Assembly (NCBI RefSeq): GCF_000719555.1
Contig: NZ_JOGX01000069.1
Coordinates: 1-32,360, forward strand
Source: Streptomyces sp. NRRL F-5727
Lineage (GTDB): Bacteria; Actinomycetota; Actinomycetes; Streptomycetales; Streptomycetaceae
Direction of reading: 5' to 3'
DNA length: 32,360 bases
Below, in pieces: positions 7,947 to 18,346 of this stretch. Numbering within the stretch: the stretch's first letter is position 1; every line of letters begins with the position of its first letter. The notes under the pieces are model-generated. The model saw only the letters and a list, made by a program, of their open reading frames with translations, ran no database searches and was not told the origin of the DNA. Made by a program: the position numbers and the translations under genes.

Positions 7947-7985
7947 ACCATAGCTGACGTATCGTCAGATGAGAACGACCCCGGC
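7947..7985 (-). promoter_or_regulatory. promoter of the luciferase-like gene with operator palindrome in the spacer
   Basis: On the reverse strand TATGGT (7947-7952) is a plausible -10, and a TTCTCA-like -35 lies about 17 nt further upstream. Between them CTGACG-TAT-CGTCAG (7954-7968) is a perfect 6+6 palindrome. CTGACG-N3-CGTCAG resembles operators of TetR-family repressors. Position inside the spacer suits repression. Confidence 0.55.
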
Positions 7986-8043
7986 GGCCCCGGAACCACG
8001 ACCCACGCTGCGTGCGTACTGCGTCACCGGGCGGCTCGTGTCC

Positions 8044-8049
8044 GATACT
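8044..8049 (+). promoter_or_regulatory. -10-like GATACT before ftsY
   Basis: GATACT ends 9 nt before the ftsY ATG, so the mRNA leader would be about 0-3 nt. The surrounding CGATACTGG is identical to the motif upstream of the FtsH gene (18311-18319). No consensus -35 is seen. Confidence 0.4.
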
Positions 8050-8058
8050 GGACGGGTT

Positions 8059-9285
8059 ATGGAACTCATCCTTGCTGTAGTCATCGCTCTGGTCGTCGCG
8101 GTCGCCGTGACCAGCGGGCTCGTGATCAGCGGTCGCAAGAAGAAGCAGCTGCCGCCGGCCGAGCCGCCGTCCACCACGCCGACCATCACCGCTCCGCCCG
8201 CCGAGCCGCACGTCGGCGACGAGGCGGAGACACCGCGGGAAGAACCACGCCGCACCGTCGAGGAGGTCGGCCTCCCGACCGCCGAGGAGGCGGTCGAGAC
8301 CCCCGCCGCCGTCGAGGACCCGGTCGTCGCCGAGGCGCCCCCGGCGCCCGAGATCGAGGTCCCCGAGCCCACCGCCGGACGCCTCGTCCGCCTCCGGGCC
8401 AGGCTCGCCCGCTCCCAGAACTCGCTGGGCAAGGGCCTGCTCACGCTGCTCTCCCGCGAGCACCTCGACGAGGACACCTGGGAGGAGATCGAGGAGACCC
8501 TCCTCACCGCCGACGTCGGCGTCGCCCCCACCCAGGAACTGGTCGAGCGGCTGCGCGAGCGGGTCAAGGTGCTCGGCACCCGCACCCCCGAGGAGCTGCG
8601 CGGCCTGCTCCGCGAGGAGCTCATCACCCTCCTCGGCGACTACGACCGCACCGTCCACACCGAGAGCCCCCAGGACGTCCCCGGCGTCGTCATGGTCGTC
8701 GGCGTCAACGGCACCGGCAAGACCACCACCACCGGCAAGCTCGCCCGGGTCCTCGTCGCCGACGGCAAGTCCGTCGTGCTCGGCGCCGCCGACACCTTCC
8801 GCGCCGCCGCCGCCGACCAGCTCCAGACCTGGGGCGACCGGGTCGGCGCCCGCACCGTCCGCGGCCCTGAGGGCGGCGACCCCGCCTCGATCGCCTACGA
8901 CGCGGTCAAGGAGGGCATCGCCGAGAAGGCCGACGTCGTCCTCGTCGACACCGCCGGCCGCCTGCACACCAAGACCGGCCTCATGGACGAGCTCGGCAAG
9001 GTCAAGCGCGTCGTCGAGAAGCACGGCCCGCTCGACGAGATCCTGCTCGTCCTCGACGCCACCACCGGCCAGAACGGCCTCATCCAGGCCCGCGTCTTCG
9101 CCGAGGTCGTGGACATCACCGGCATCGTCCTCACCAAGCTCGACGGCACCGCCAAGGGCGGCATCGTCGTCGCCGTCCAGCGCGAGCTCGGCGTCCCCGT
9201 CAAGCTCGTCGGCCTCGGCGAGGGCGCGGACGACCTGGCCCCCTTCGAGCCCGCCGCCTTCGTCGACGCCCTCATCGGCGACTGA
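8059..9285 (+). CDS. ftsY: signal recognition particle receptor FtsY
   Basis: The 408-residue product is the SRP receptor GTPase, which docks Ffh-ribosome complexes at the membrane for co-translational insertion. The N-terminus is a membrane segment (about residues 2-27) followed by RKKK. An acidic Pro/Glu-rich A region runs to about 110, then the NG domain. GTPase motifs are GVNGTGKTTTTGK (215-227), DTFRAAAADQ, DTAGR (297-301) and TKLDG (359-363). The ATG at 8059 is chosen because it begins the membrane segment; the longer in-frame extension upstream has no such feature. Its partner Ffh is encoded 8 kb downstream in the same direction. A strong hairpin follows the gene. Confidence 0.97.
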   Translation: MELILAVVIALVVAVAVTSGLVISGRKKKQLPPAEPPSTTPTITAPPAEPHVGDEAETPREEPRRTVEEVGLPTAEEAVETPAAVEDPVVAEAPPAPEIEVPEPTAGRLVRLRARLARSQNSLGKGLLTLLSREHLDEDTWEEIEETLLTADVGVAPTQELVERLRERVKVLGTRTPEELRGLLREELITLLGDYDRTVHTESPQDVPGVVMVVGVNGTGKTTTTGKLARVLVADGKSVVLGAADTFRAAAADQLQTWGDRVGARTVRGPEGGDPASIAYDAVKEGIAEKADVVLVDTAGRLHTKTGLMDELGKVKRVVEKHGPLDEILLVLDATTGQNGLIQARVFAEVVDITGIVLTKLDGTAKGGIVVAVQRELGVPVKLVGLGEGADDLAPFEPAAFVDALIGD

Positions 9286-9292
9286 CGACCCC

Positions 9293-9346
9293 GGCGTACG
9301 AGGAAGGGCCCCGCTCCACGAGGAGCGGGGCCCTTCTCCGTACGCC
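9293..9346. terminator. long bidirectional terminator hairpin after ftsY
   Basis: AAGGGCCCCGCTCC (9304-9317) pairs perfectly with GGAGCGGGGCCCTT (9322-9335) around ACGA. The stem continues outward through one mismatch and one wobble to GGCGTACG (9293-9300) with CGTACGCC (9339-9346), about 25 bp in total. It touches the stop codon of the leftward gene at 9346 and would serve both strands. Confidence 0.85.
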
Positions 9347-9999
9347 TACGCGTGCGTGCGATGGCACATGTACGCGAGCGTGCCGAGCAGCAGCCGGGCC
9401 TGCGGCGGCGCCCCCGCCGTGTCCAGCGTCGGCGGCCGCAGCCAGCGCACCGGGCCGAGACCGCCCAGGTTCGACGGGGGAGCCGTGATGTGCGCGCCCG
9501 GCCCCAGACAGTGCAGGTCCAGATCCGCGTCGTCCCAGCCCATCCGGTAGAGCAGCCGCGGCAGCTCCGCCGCCGCGCCCGGCGCGACGAAGAACTGCGC
9601 CCGGCCGGTCGGCGTCGCGCAGACCGGCCCCAGCGGCAGACCCATCCGCTCCATCCGGACCAGCGCCCGCCGACCCGCCGCCTCGGCCACCTCGATCACG
9701 TCGAAGGCCCGGCCCACCGGCAGCAGCAGGGCCGCCCCCGGGTACTCGGACCACGCCTTGGTCGCGTCGTCGAGCCCCGCGCCGGCCGGGACCGGCGGCG
9801 CGAAGGAGAGCGGATGCGCGCCCGGGGCCGTACAGGCCGGGTCGCCGCAGGAGCACTGGCCGGAGACGGCCCGCGCGCCGGGCTGGACGTCCCAGCCCCA
9901 GAGTCCGGTGTACTCGGCCACCGCTGTGCACTCGGTGGTGCGTGCACGGCGCCGTGAGCCGGACCGCATCTCACGAATGCCGCCGATCGTGAAGCCCAT
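9346..9999 (-). CDS. small PrimPol-like (bifunctional DNA primase/polymerase N-terminal domain) protein
   Basis: The 217-residue product resembles the stand-alone 'bifunctional DNA primase/polymerase' proteins annotated in Streptomyces. The pattern includes AVAEYTGLWGWDVQPGAR near the N-terminus, a Cys-containing CSCGDPAC..GAHPL stretch, a central region with hydrophobic strands (ALLLPVGRAFDVIEV), and a GAHITAPPSN segment near the C-terminus. No helicase domain is attached, and I cannot confirm the acidic catalytic triad by eye, so enzymatic activity is uncertain. The ATG at 9999 has GGAGGGG close upstream and is preferred over an upstream in-frame ATG at 10065. It diverges from nsdA. Confidence 0.65.
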   Translation of the reverse strand: MGFTIGGIREMRSGSRRRARTTECTAVAEYTGLWGWDVQPGARAVSGQCSCGDPACTAPGAHPLSFAPPVPAGAGLDDATKAWSEYPGAALLLPVGRAFDVIEVAEAAGRRALVRMERMGLPLGPVCATPTGRAQFFVAPGAAAELPRLLYRMGWDDADLDLHCLGPGAHITAPPSNLGGLGPVRWLRPPTLDTAGAPPQARLLLGTLAYMCHRTHA

Positions 10000-10437
10000 G
10001 CCCCCTCCAACGGGTCGGACGCGCAGGTGGTTACGACCCGGAACACCGTCAACACGTACGGTCACGCCGCCCCCGGCCTTCGTCGCGCAGGGTGGCGCTC
10101 GGTCGTGCAGGGGGTGGTGCGCACGGTGGCGCGCGCCTCTTCGCGCTTCCGTCCGCTTACCCCGGGTCGTCGCATGTCAAGTGAATCGTGAAGTCCCCCC
10201 GGCGAGTTCATTCGAAGGGGTGGCGAATGGTGGCGTTTCTTGAAACGCCCTCACGGCGCGGGTGATCGTAGGATTACTTTCGGTACCCGAACCCCGGAGG
10301 GGCGTACGCGGGTGGGTATGCCGGAGGCAACCGGGTTTCCCGTTCGAAGGAGTCGGAACCGCGAGCGGAGCGCCGCCGGACGCGGCATTCTGATAGGGGT
10401 TCGCACGACAGGCAATCAGGTGGATGGGGGCGTTCCA
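10000..10437. other. divergent control region between the PrimPol-like gene and nsdA
   Basis: This 438-nt gap holds no convincing gene. It contains a perfect palindrome at 10232-10249 and GGTGGCG at 10091, 10125, 10219 and 10229. An in-frame ATG at 10240 would extend nsdA but its first third lacks GC-rich third positions and any conserved sequence. A TAGGGG-like -10 lies near 10394. Confidence 0.55.
10232..10249. promoter_or_regulatory. perfect palindrome upstream of nsdA
   Basis: GGCGTTTC (10232-10239), TT, GAAACGCC (10242-10249) form an 18-nt palindrome about 190 nt before the nsdA start. It is preceded by two GGTGGCG repeats 10 nt apart that overlap its left edge. It is a candidate operator for nsdA or the divergent gene. 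Confidence 0.5.
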
Positions 10438-11913
10438 GTGGGCGGCAGCGGCACAGACGGTACGAATGCCGGCAAGCGCCCCAACGAGCGGCTCGGCTCG
10501 TGGTTCGTGCGCAGCGGCTGGTCCAAGGGTGAGCTCGCCCGGCAGGTCAACCGCAGGGCCCGCCAGATGGGCGCCCACCACATCTCCACCGACACCTCCC
10601 GGGTCCGCCGCTGGCTCGACGGCGAGCAGCCCCGCGAACCGATCCCGAGAATCCTCTCCGAGCTGTTCTCCGAGCGCTTCGGCTCCGTCGTCGCCATCGA
10701 GGACCTCGGACTCCGCACCGCCCACCAGACGCCCTCCGTCTCCGGCGTCGACCTCCCCTGGGCGGGACCCCAGACCGTCTCCCTGCTCAGCGACTTCTCC
10801 CGCAGCGACCTCATGCTCGCCCGGCGCGGCTTCCTCGGCTCCTCGCTCCAGCTCGCCGCGGGACCCGCCCTCATCGAGCCCATGCAGCGCTGGCTGGTGC
10901 CCACCCCGGCCGGCGAGCCCGTCCCCGGCGAACCCGCCCCCGACGGCCGCCGCCCCCACCGGCTCTCCGAGATCGAGCTGGACCTCCTCGAGTCCACCAC
11001 CGCCATGTTCCGCAAGTGGGACGCCCAGTGCGGCGGCGGACTGCGCCGCAAGGCCGTCGTCGGCCAGCTCCACGAGGTCACCGACCTCCTCCAGGAGTCC
11101 CAGCCGGCCGCCACCGCCAAGCGCCTCTTCACCGTCGCCGCCGAACTCGCCGAGCTCGCCGGGTGGATGAGCTACGACGTGGGCCTCCAGCCCACCGCCC
11201 AGAAGTACTTCGTGCTCGCCCTGCACGCCGCCAAGGAGGCCGGCGACAAGCCGCTCGGCTCGTACATCCTCTCCTCCATGAGCCGGCAGATGATCCACCT
11301 CGGCCGCCCCGACGACGCCCTCGAACTCATCCACCTCGCCCAGTACGGCAGCCGGGACTGCGCCACCCCGCGGACCCAGGCCATGCTGTATGCGATGGAG
11401 GCCCGCGCCTACGCCAACATGGGCCAGCCCTCCAAGTGCAAGCGGGCCGTCCGGATGGCCGAGGACACCTTCGCCGACGCCACCCTCGAGGGCGGCCCCG
11501 AGCCCGACTGGATCCGCTTCTTCACCGAGGCCGAGCTCAACGGCGAGAACTCCCACTCCTACCGCGACCTCGCCTATGTCGCCGGACGCTCCCCGACCTA
11601 CGCCTCGCTGGCCGAGCCCGTCATGGAGCGGGCCGTGGAGCTCTTCGCCAAGGACCCCGACCACCAGCGGTCGTACGCGCTCAACCTGATCGGCATGGCC
11701 ACCGTCCACCTGCTCAAGCGCGAGCCCGAGCAGTCCGTCGTCCTCGCCGAGAAGGCCCTCGGGGTCGCCCGCTCCATCCGCTCGGAGCGGGTCAACAACC
11801 GGCTCCGCAAGACCGTCGACACCGCCGCCCGCGACTTCGGCGACGTCGCGGAGGTCGTCGACCTCACCGACCGGCTCACCCTGCTGCTGCCCGAGTCCGC
11901 CGAGGCCGTCTGA
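10438..11913 (+). CDS. nsdA: NsdA-like regulator of differentiation and antibiotic production (TPR-like)
   Basis: The 491-residue product matches NsdA of Streptomyces, reported as a negative regulator of sporulation and antibiotic production. The N-terminal region (about 15-95), with SWFVRSGWSKGELARQVNRR, TDTSRVRRWLDGEQPREPIP and ILSELFSERFG, looks like a helix-turn-helix-type module found in many Streptomyces regulators. The remainder is alpha-helical with TPR-like repeats, e.g. AAELAELAGWMSYDVGLQPT and KYFVLALHAAKEAGDKPLGS. The GTG at 10438 follows GGATGGGGG at 7 nt spacing and gives the N-terminus MGGSGTDGTNAGKRPNERLG typical of the family. It lies just upstream of the nitrogen operon but has its own downstream hairpin. 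Confidence 0.9.
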   Translation: MGGSGTDGTNAGKRPNERLGSWFVRSGWSKGELARQVNRRARQMGAHHISTDTSRVRRWLDGEQPREPIPRILSELFSERFGSVVAIEDLGLRTAHQTPSVSGVDLPWAGPQTVSLLSDFSRSDLMLARRGFLGSSLQLAAGPALIEPMQRWLVPTPAGEPVPGEPAPDGRRPHRLSEIELDLLESTTAMFRKWDAQCGGGLRRKAVVGQLHEVTDLLQESQPAATAKRLFTVAAELAELAGWMSYDVGLQPTAQKYFVLALHAAKEAGDKPLGSYILSSMSRQMIHLGRPDDALELIHLAQYGSRDCATPRTQAMLYAMEARAYANMGQPSKCKRAVRMAEDTFADATLEGGPEPDWIRFFTEAELNGENSHSYRDLAYVAGRSPTYASLAEPVMERAVELFAKDPDHQRSYALNLIGMATVHLLKREPEQSVVLAEKALGVARSIRSERVNNRLRKTVDTAARDFGDVAEVVDLTDRLTLLLPESAEAV

Positions 11914-13950
<2,037 letters not shown>

Positions 13951-13965
13951 GAGCGGCACCCCGAG

Positions 13966-14025
13966 GGGTACGGCTTCCAGGGGTACGGCCTCCGGCCCCG
14001 GAGGCCGTACCCCTGAGCCGTACCC
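13966..14025 (+). repeat. nested inverted repeats between glnK and glnD
   Basis: The inner repeat AGGGGTACGGCCTCCGG (13979-13995) pairs perfectly with its complement at 13998-14014, leaving only CC between arms. Outside it, GGGTACGGCT (13966-13975) matches AGCCGTACCC (14016-14025). Because both left arms share GGGTACGGC and both right arms GCCGTACCC, alternative pairings are possible. No T tract follows. In the amtB-glnK-glnD mRNA it could be an attenuator, a processing site or a 3' stabiliser for amtB-glnK. Confidence 0.8.
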
Positions 14026-14080
14026 ATCGGCACCACCCCCGCCGCCCCCGCAGAGCGCCCCCCGAGCGAAGGAGCCGCCG

Positions 14081-16534
14081 GTGACCACCCTCGAACCGCA
14101 GGAAGCGACCGAAGAGCACGGACCCGAGGGCTACGCGGCGGCCCGGCTGCGGCTCCTCCAGGAGAAGGCGCAGACCGGGCCCGAGCGCCGCACCGCACTC
14201 GCCCGCCTCACCGACGACTGGCTCGCCGGACTCTTCGCCGCCGCCGCACCGCCCCGGGGGGTCGCCCTCGTCGCCGTCGGCGGCTACGGCCGCGCCGAAC
14301 TCTCCCCGCGCAGCGACCTCGACCTCCTCCTGCTCCACGACGGCAGCGCCCCCAAGGAGGCGGTCGCCGCCCTCGCCGACCGCATCTGGTACCCCGTCTG
14401 GGACCTCGGGCTCGCCCTCGACCACTCCGTCCGCACCCCCGCCCAGGCCCGCGCCACCGCCGCCGAGGACCTCAAGGTCCAGCTCGGCCTCCTCGACGCC
14501 CGGCCGCTCGCCGGGGACACCGCCCTCGCCGCCGCCCTGCGCTCCACCGTCCTCGCCGACTGGCGCAACCAGGCCGTCCGCCGCCTCCCCGAACTCGCCG
14601 AGCTCTGCCGCGACCGCGCCGAGCGCTCCGGCGAACTCCGCTTCCTCCTCGAACCCGACCTCAAGGAGGCCCGCGGCGGCCTCCGCGACGCCCAGGCGCT
14701 GCGCGCCGTCGCCGCCTCCTGGCTCGCCGACGCCCCCCGCGACGGCCTCGACACCGCCCGCCGCCGCCTCCTCGACACCCGCGACGCCCTCCACCTCGCC
14801 ACCGGCCGCGCCACCGACCGGCTCGCCCTCCAGGAACAGGACGCCGTCGCCGAGGAGCTCGGCCTCCTCGACGCCGACACCCTGCTCCGCGGCGTGTACG
14901 AGGCCGCCGGCATCGTCACGTACGCCTCCGACGTCACCTGGCGCGAGGTCGGCCGCGTCCTCAAGGCCCGCTCCGCCCGCCCCCGGCTCCGCTCCCTCCT
15001 CGGCGGCCGGTCCGGCCAGAAGCCGCCCGCCGAGCGCACCCCGCTCGCCGAGGGCGTCGTCGAGATGGACGGCGAGGCCGTCCTCGCCCTCTCCGCCCGC
15101 CCCGAACGCGACCCCGCGCTCCCGCTGCGCGCCGCCGCCGCGGCCGCCCAGCACGGCCTGCCGCTCTCCCCGCACGCGGTCCGCCGGCTCGCCGCCACCG
15201 CCAAGCCGCTGCCCGTGCCGTGGCCCGCCGAGGCCCGCGAGAACCTCGTCACCCTGCTCGGCGCCGGCGCCCCCGCCGTCCCCGTCTGGGAGGCCCTGGA
15301 GGCCGAAGGGCTCGTCACCCGGCTGCTGCCCGACTGGGAACGCGTCCGGCACCGCCCCCAGCGCAACCCCGTCCACACCTGGACCGTCGACCGCCACCTC
15401 GTCGAGACCGCCGTCCGCGCCGCCTCCCTCACCCGCCGCGTCGGCCGCCCCGACCTCCTCCTCGTCGCCGCCCTCCTCCACGACATCGGCAAGGGATGGC
15501 CCGGCGACCACTCCGTGGCCGGCGAGACCATCGCCCGCGACCTCGCCGCCCGCGTCGGCTTCGACCGCACCGACACCGCCACCATCGCCACCGTCGTCCG
15601 CCACCACCTCCTCCTCGTCGACACGGCCACCCGCCGCGACCTCGACGACCCCGCCACCGTCCAGGCCGTCGCCGCCGCCGTCGGCACCGTCGGCACGCTC
15701 GAACTCCTCCACGCCCTCACCGAGGCCGACGCCCTCGCCACCGGACCCGCCGCCTGGTCCGCCTGGCGCGCCTCGCTCGTCGCCGACCTCGTCAAACGCG
15801 TCACCGGCGTCCTCGCGGGCGAGCCGCCGACCGACCCCGAGGCGGCCGCGCCCAGCGCCGAACAGGAACGGCTCGCCGTCGAGGCGCTGCGCACCGGCGA
15901 ACCCGTCCTCGCCCTCCACACCCGCGACGAACAGCCCCTCGACCCCGACGAACCCGAACCCGTCGGCGTCGAACTCCTCATCGCCCTGCCGGACCAGCCG
16001 GGCGTCCTGCCCGCCGTGGCCGGCGTCCTCGCCCTGCACCGGCTCACCGTCCGCGCCGCCGACCTGCGCGCCGTGGAACTCCCGACGGAGCTGGGCTCCG
16101 CGCCCGGCTCCGTCCTCGTCCTCGACTGGCGCGTCGCCGCCGAGTACGGCTCGCTGCCCCAGGGCCACCGGCTCCGCGCCGACCTGCTGCGCGCCCTGGA
16201 CGGCTCCCTCGACATCCCGGCCCGGCTCGCCGAGCGCGAGGCCGCCTACCCGCGCCGCCGGGGCGTCCAGGCCCCGCCGCCCCGCGTCACCGTCGCCCCC
16301 GCCGACTCCCGCCTCGCCACCGTGCTGGAGGTCCGCGCCCAGGACGCCCCCGGCCTCCTCCACCGCATCGGCCGCGCCCTGGAGGGAGCGGCGGTCCGGG
16401 TCCGCAGCGCCCACGTCTCCACCCTCGGCGCCAACGCGGTGGACACCCTGTACGTGACGCGACCGGACGGCTCCCTCCTCCCGGACGAGGAGGCGATCGA
16501 CCTGGCGAGAGCGCTGGAGGAGGCGCTGGGCTGA
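14081..16534 (+). CDS. glnD: PII nucleotidyltransferase / deadenylylase GlnD
   Basis: The 817-residue product is the bifunctional enzyme that modifies and demodifies PII. In Streptomyces it adenylylates GlnK rather than uridylylating it. Domains in order: nucleotidyltransferase with GGYGRAELSPRSDLDL (67-82; metal-binding D79 and D81); the GlnD helical region with LEPDLKEARGGLRDAQALR; an HD phosphohydrolase domain with LLHDIGKGWPGDHS (H467, D468); and two C-terminal ACT domains (about 628-700 and 746-817, DQPGVLPAVAGVL and DAPGLLHRIGRAL) that sense glutamine. The GTG at 14081 has AAGGAG about 7 nt upstream. It is the last gene of the operon, 130 nt after glnK. Confidence 0.96.
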   Translation: MTTLEPQEATEEHGPEGYAAARLRLLQEKAQTGPERRTALARLTDDWLAGLFAAAAPPRGVALVAVGGYGRAELSPRSDLDLLLLHDGSAPKEAVAALADRIWYPVWDLGLALDHSVRTPAQARATAAEDLKVQLGLLDARPLAGDTALAAALRSTVLADWRNQAVRRLPELAELCRDRAERSGELRFLLEPDLKEARGGLRDAQALRAVAASWLADAPRDGLDTARRRLLDTRDALHLATGRATDRLALQEQDAVAEELGLLDADTLLRGVYEAAGIVTYASDVTWREVGRVLKARSARPRLRSLLGGRSGQKPPAERTPLAEGVVEMDGEAVLALSARPERDPALPLRAAAAAAQHGLPLSPHAVRRLAATAKPLPVPWPAEARENLVTLLGAGAPAVPVWEALEAEGLVTRLLPDWERVRHRPQRNPVHTWTVDRHLVETAVRAASLTRRVGRPDLLLVAALLHDIGKGWPGDHSVAGETIARDLAARVGFDRTDTATIATVVRHHLLLVDTATRRDLDDPATVQAVAAAVGTVGTLELLHALTEADALATGPAAWSAWRASLVADLVKRVTGVLAGEPPTDPEAAAPSAEQERLAVEALRTGEPVLALHTRDEQPLDPDEPEPVGVELLIALPDQPGVLPAVAGVLALHRLTVRAADLRAVELPTELGSAPGSVLVLDWRVAAEYGSLPQGHRLRADLLRALDGSLDIPARLAEREAAYPRRRGVQAPPPRVTVAPADSRLATVLEVRAQDAPGLLHRIGRALEGAAVRVRSAHVSTLGANAVDTLYVTRPDGSLLPDEEAIDLARALEEALG

Positions 16535-16541
16535 GGCCCCC

Positions 16542-16579
16542 GGCCCCGCCTCCGCACGCCGGATCGGGCGGGCGGGGCC
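16542..16579 (+). terminator. hairpin after glnD
   Basis: GGCCCCGCC (16542-16550) pairs with GGCGGGGCC (16571-16579), 9 bp with a 20-nt loop, starting 7 nt after the glnD stop. There is no T tract. It probably ends the nitrogen operon. Confidence 0.55.
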
Positions 16580-16650
16580 ACACTCTCCGGACGGCCCGAT
16601 ACCCTGGAGGGCAATCCGACCGCCCACGACACCGAGGATCCGCGACCGCC

Positions 16651-18204
16651 GTGTTCGATACCCTCTCCGACCGCCTTGCAGCGACCTTCAAGAACCTCCG
16701 CGGCAAGGGCCGTCTGTCCGAGGCGGACATCGACGCCACCGCACGCGAGATCCGGATCGCCCTGCTCGAAGCGGACGTGGCCCTTCCGGTCGTCCGCGCC
16801 TTCATCAAGCAGGTCAAGGAGCGCTCGCTGGGCGCGGAGGTCTCCCAGGCCCTCAACCCCGCCCAGCAGGTCGTCAAGATCGTCAACGAGGAGCTCATCG
16901 GCATCCTCGGCGGCGAGACCCGCCGCCTGCGGTTCGCCAAGTCCGGCCCGACCGTGATCATGCTCGCCGGTCTCCAGGGTGCCGGTAAGACGACGCTCGC
17001 CGGAAAGCTCGGCCTCTGGCTGAAGGGGCAGGGCCACTCGCCGCTGCTCGTCGCCTGTGACCTCCAGCGCCCCAACGCCGTCAACCAGCTCTCGGTCGTC
17101 GCCGACCGCGCCGGCGTCGCCTTCTACGGCCCGCAGCCCGGCAACGGCGTCGGCGACCCGGTCCAGGTCGCCAAGGACTCCATCGAGCACGCGCGCACCA
17201 AGCTGTACGACGTCGTCATCGTCGACACCGCCGGACGCCTCGGCATCGACCAGGAGCTGATGCAGCAGGCCGCGGACATCCGCGACGCCGTCAGCCCCGA
17301 CGAGATCCTCTTCGTCGTCGACGCCATGATCGGTCAGGACGCGGTCAACACCGCCGAGGCGTTCCGCGACGGCGTCGGCTTCGACGGCGTCGTGCTCTCC
17401 AAGCTCGACGGCGACGCCCGCGGTGGTGCCGCGCTCTCCATCGCGCACGTCACCGGCAAGCAGATCATGTTCGCCTCCAACGGCGAGAAGCTGGACGACT
17501 TCGACGCGTTCCACCCGGACCGCATGGCGTCCCGCATCCTCGGCATGGGCGACATGCTGTCGCTCATCGAGAAGGCCCAGCAGACCTTCGACGAGGAAGA
17601 GGCCGCCAAGATGGCCTCGAAGCTCGCGTCGAAGAAGGGCCAGGACTTCACCCTGGACGACTTCCTCGCCCAGATGGAGCAGGTCCGCAAGATGGGCTCC
17701 ATCAGCAAGCTCCTCGGCATGCTGCCCGGCATGGGGCAGATGAAGGAGCAGATCGCCAACATCGACGAGCGGGACGTGGACCGTACCGCCGCCATCATCA
17801 AGTCGATGACCCCGGCCGAGCGCCAGGACCCGACGATCATCAACGGCTCCCGCCGCGCCCGTATCGCCAAGGGTTCCGGCGTCGAGGTCAGCGCCGTGAA
17901 GGGCCTGGTCGAGCGGTTCTTCGAGGCCCGCAAGATGATGTCCCGGATGGCCCAGGGCGGCGGCCTGCCCGGCATGCCCGGCATCCCGGGCATGGGCGGC
18001 GGCCCCGGTCGGCAGAAGAAGCAGGTCAAGCAGGCCAAGGGCAAGCGCAAGAGCGGCAACCCGATGAAGCGGAAGGCCGAGGAGCAGGCCGCCCAGGCGA
18101 AGCGGGAGCAGGCCCAGCAGGGCGGCGCCTTCGGGCTGCCGGGCGCCGGCCAGGCTCCGCAGGACTTCGAGCTGCCGGACGAGTTCAAGAAGTTCATGGG
18201 CTGA
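16651..18204 (+). CDS. ffh: signal recognition particle protein Ffh
   Basis: The 517-residue product is the SRP54 GTPase that binds 4.5S-type RNA and signal sequences and delivers ribosomes to FtsY. The N domain begins FDTLSDRLAATFKNLRGKGRLSE. The G domain carries GLQGAGKTT (107-115), DTAGR (192-196) and SKLDGDARGG (about 250-259). The M domain has the Met-rich segments KLLGMLPGMGQMKEQ and the RNA-binding SRRARIAKGSG near 400. A Gly/Met/Pro-rich, then Lys-rich, tail follows. The GTG at 16651 starts the conserved N domain; a weak GAGGA lies 12 nt upstream. A GATACC motif at 16598 could be a -10. Confidence 0.97.
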   Translation: MFDTLSDRLAATFKNLRGKGRLSEADIDATAREIRIALLEADVALPVVRAFIKQVKERSLGAEVSQALNPAQQVVKIVNEELIGILGGETRRLRFAKSGPTVIMLAGLQGAGKTTLAGKLGLWLKGQGHSPLLVACDLQRPNAVNQLSVVADRAGVAFYGPQPGNGVGDPVQVAKDSIEHARTKLYDVVIVDTAGRLGIDQELMQQAADIRDAVSPDEILFVVDAMIGQDAVNTAEAFRDGVGFDGVVLSKLDGDARGGAALSIAHVTGKQIMFASNGEKLDDFDAFHPDRMASRILGMGDMLSLIEKAQQTFDEEEAAKMASKLASKKGQDFTLDDFLAQMEQVRKMGSISKLLGMLPGMGQMKEQIANIDERDVDRTAAIIKSMTPAERQDPTIINGSRRARIAKGSGVEVSAVKGLVERFFEARKMMSRMAQGGGLPGMPGIPGMGGGPGRQKKQVKQAKGKRKSGNPMKRKAEEQAAQAKREQAQQGGAFGLPGAGQAPQDFELPDEFKKFMG

Positions 18205-18218
18205 TCTCCGTCGGCCGC

Positions 18219-18264
18219 AAGGGCCCGGGGCGGTTTCGAGTCACCGAAACCGCCCCGGGCCCTT
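18219..18264 (+). terminator. strong terminator after ffh
   Basis: AAGGGCCCGGGGCGGTTTCG (18219-18238) and its exact complement (18245-18264) form a 20-bp stem with the 6-nt loop AGTCAC, followed by cttcttcg. It is one of the strongest hairpins in the window. Confidence 0.88.
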
Positions 18265-18311
18265 CTTCGTCCGCCCAGCCCACCCGTAATGCCTCTTTTG
18301 TCGTGATCTTC

Positions 18312-18317
18312 GATACT
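18312..18317 (+). promoter_or_regulatory. -10-like GATACT before the FtsH gene
   Basis: GATACT within TTCGATACTGGGGCC lies 29 nt before the GTG start, leaving room for a short leader containing the GAGGAGAG RBS. The same CGATACTGG occurs before ftsY. No consensus -35 is visible. Confidence 0.4.
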
Positions 18318-18346
18318 GGGGCCACTGCCGCCCCGAGGAGAGCGAC

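Noticed and set aside
7969..8058. Upstream ATG extension of ftsY
   Set aside because: It overlaps the divergent promoter and palindrome and would put 30 residues before the membrane segment, without an RBS.
10240..10437. Upstream ATG extension of nsdA
   Set aside because: The extra 66 codons lack conserved sequence and third-position GC bias. The GTG at 10438 has a good RBS and the family-typical N-terminus.
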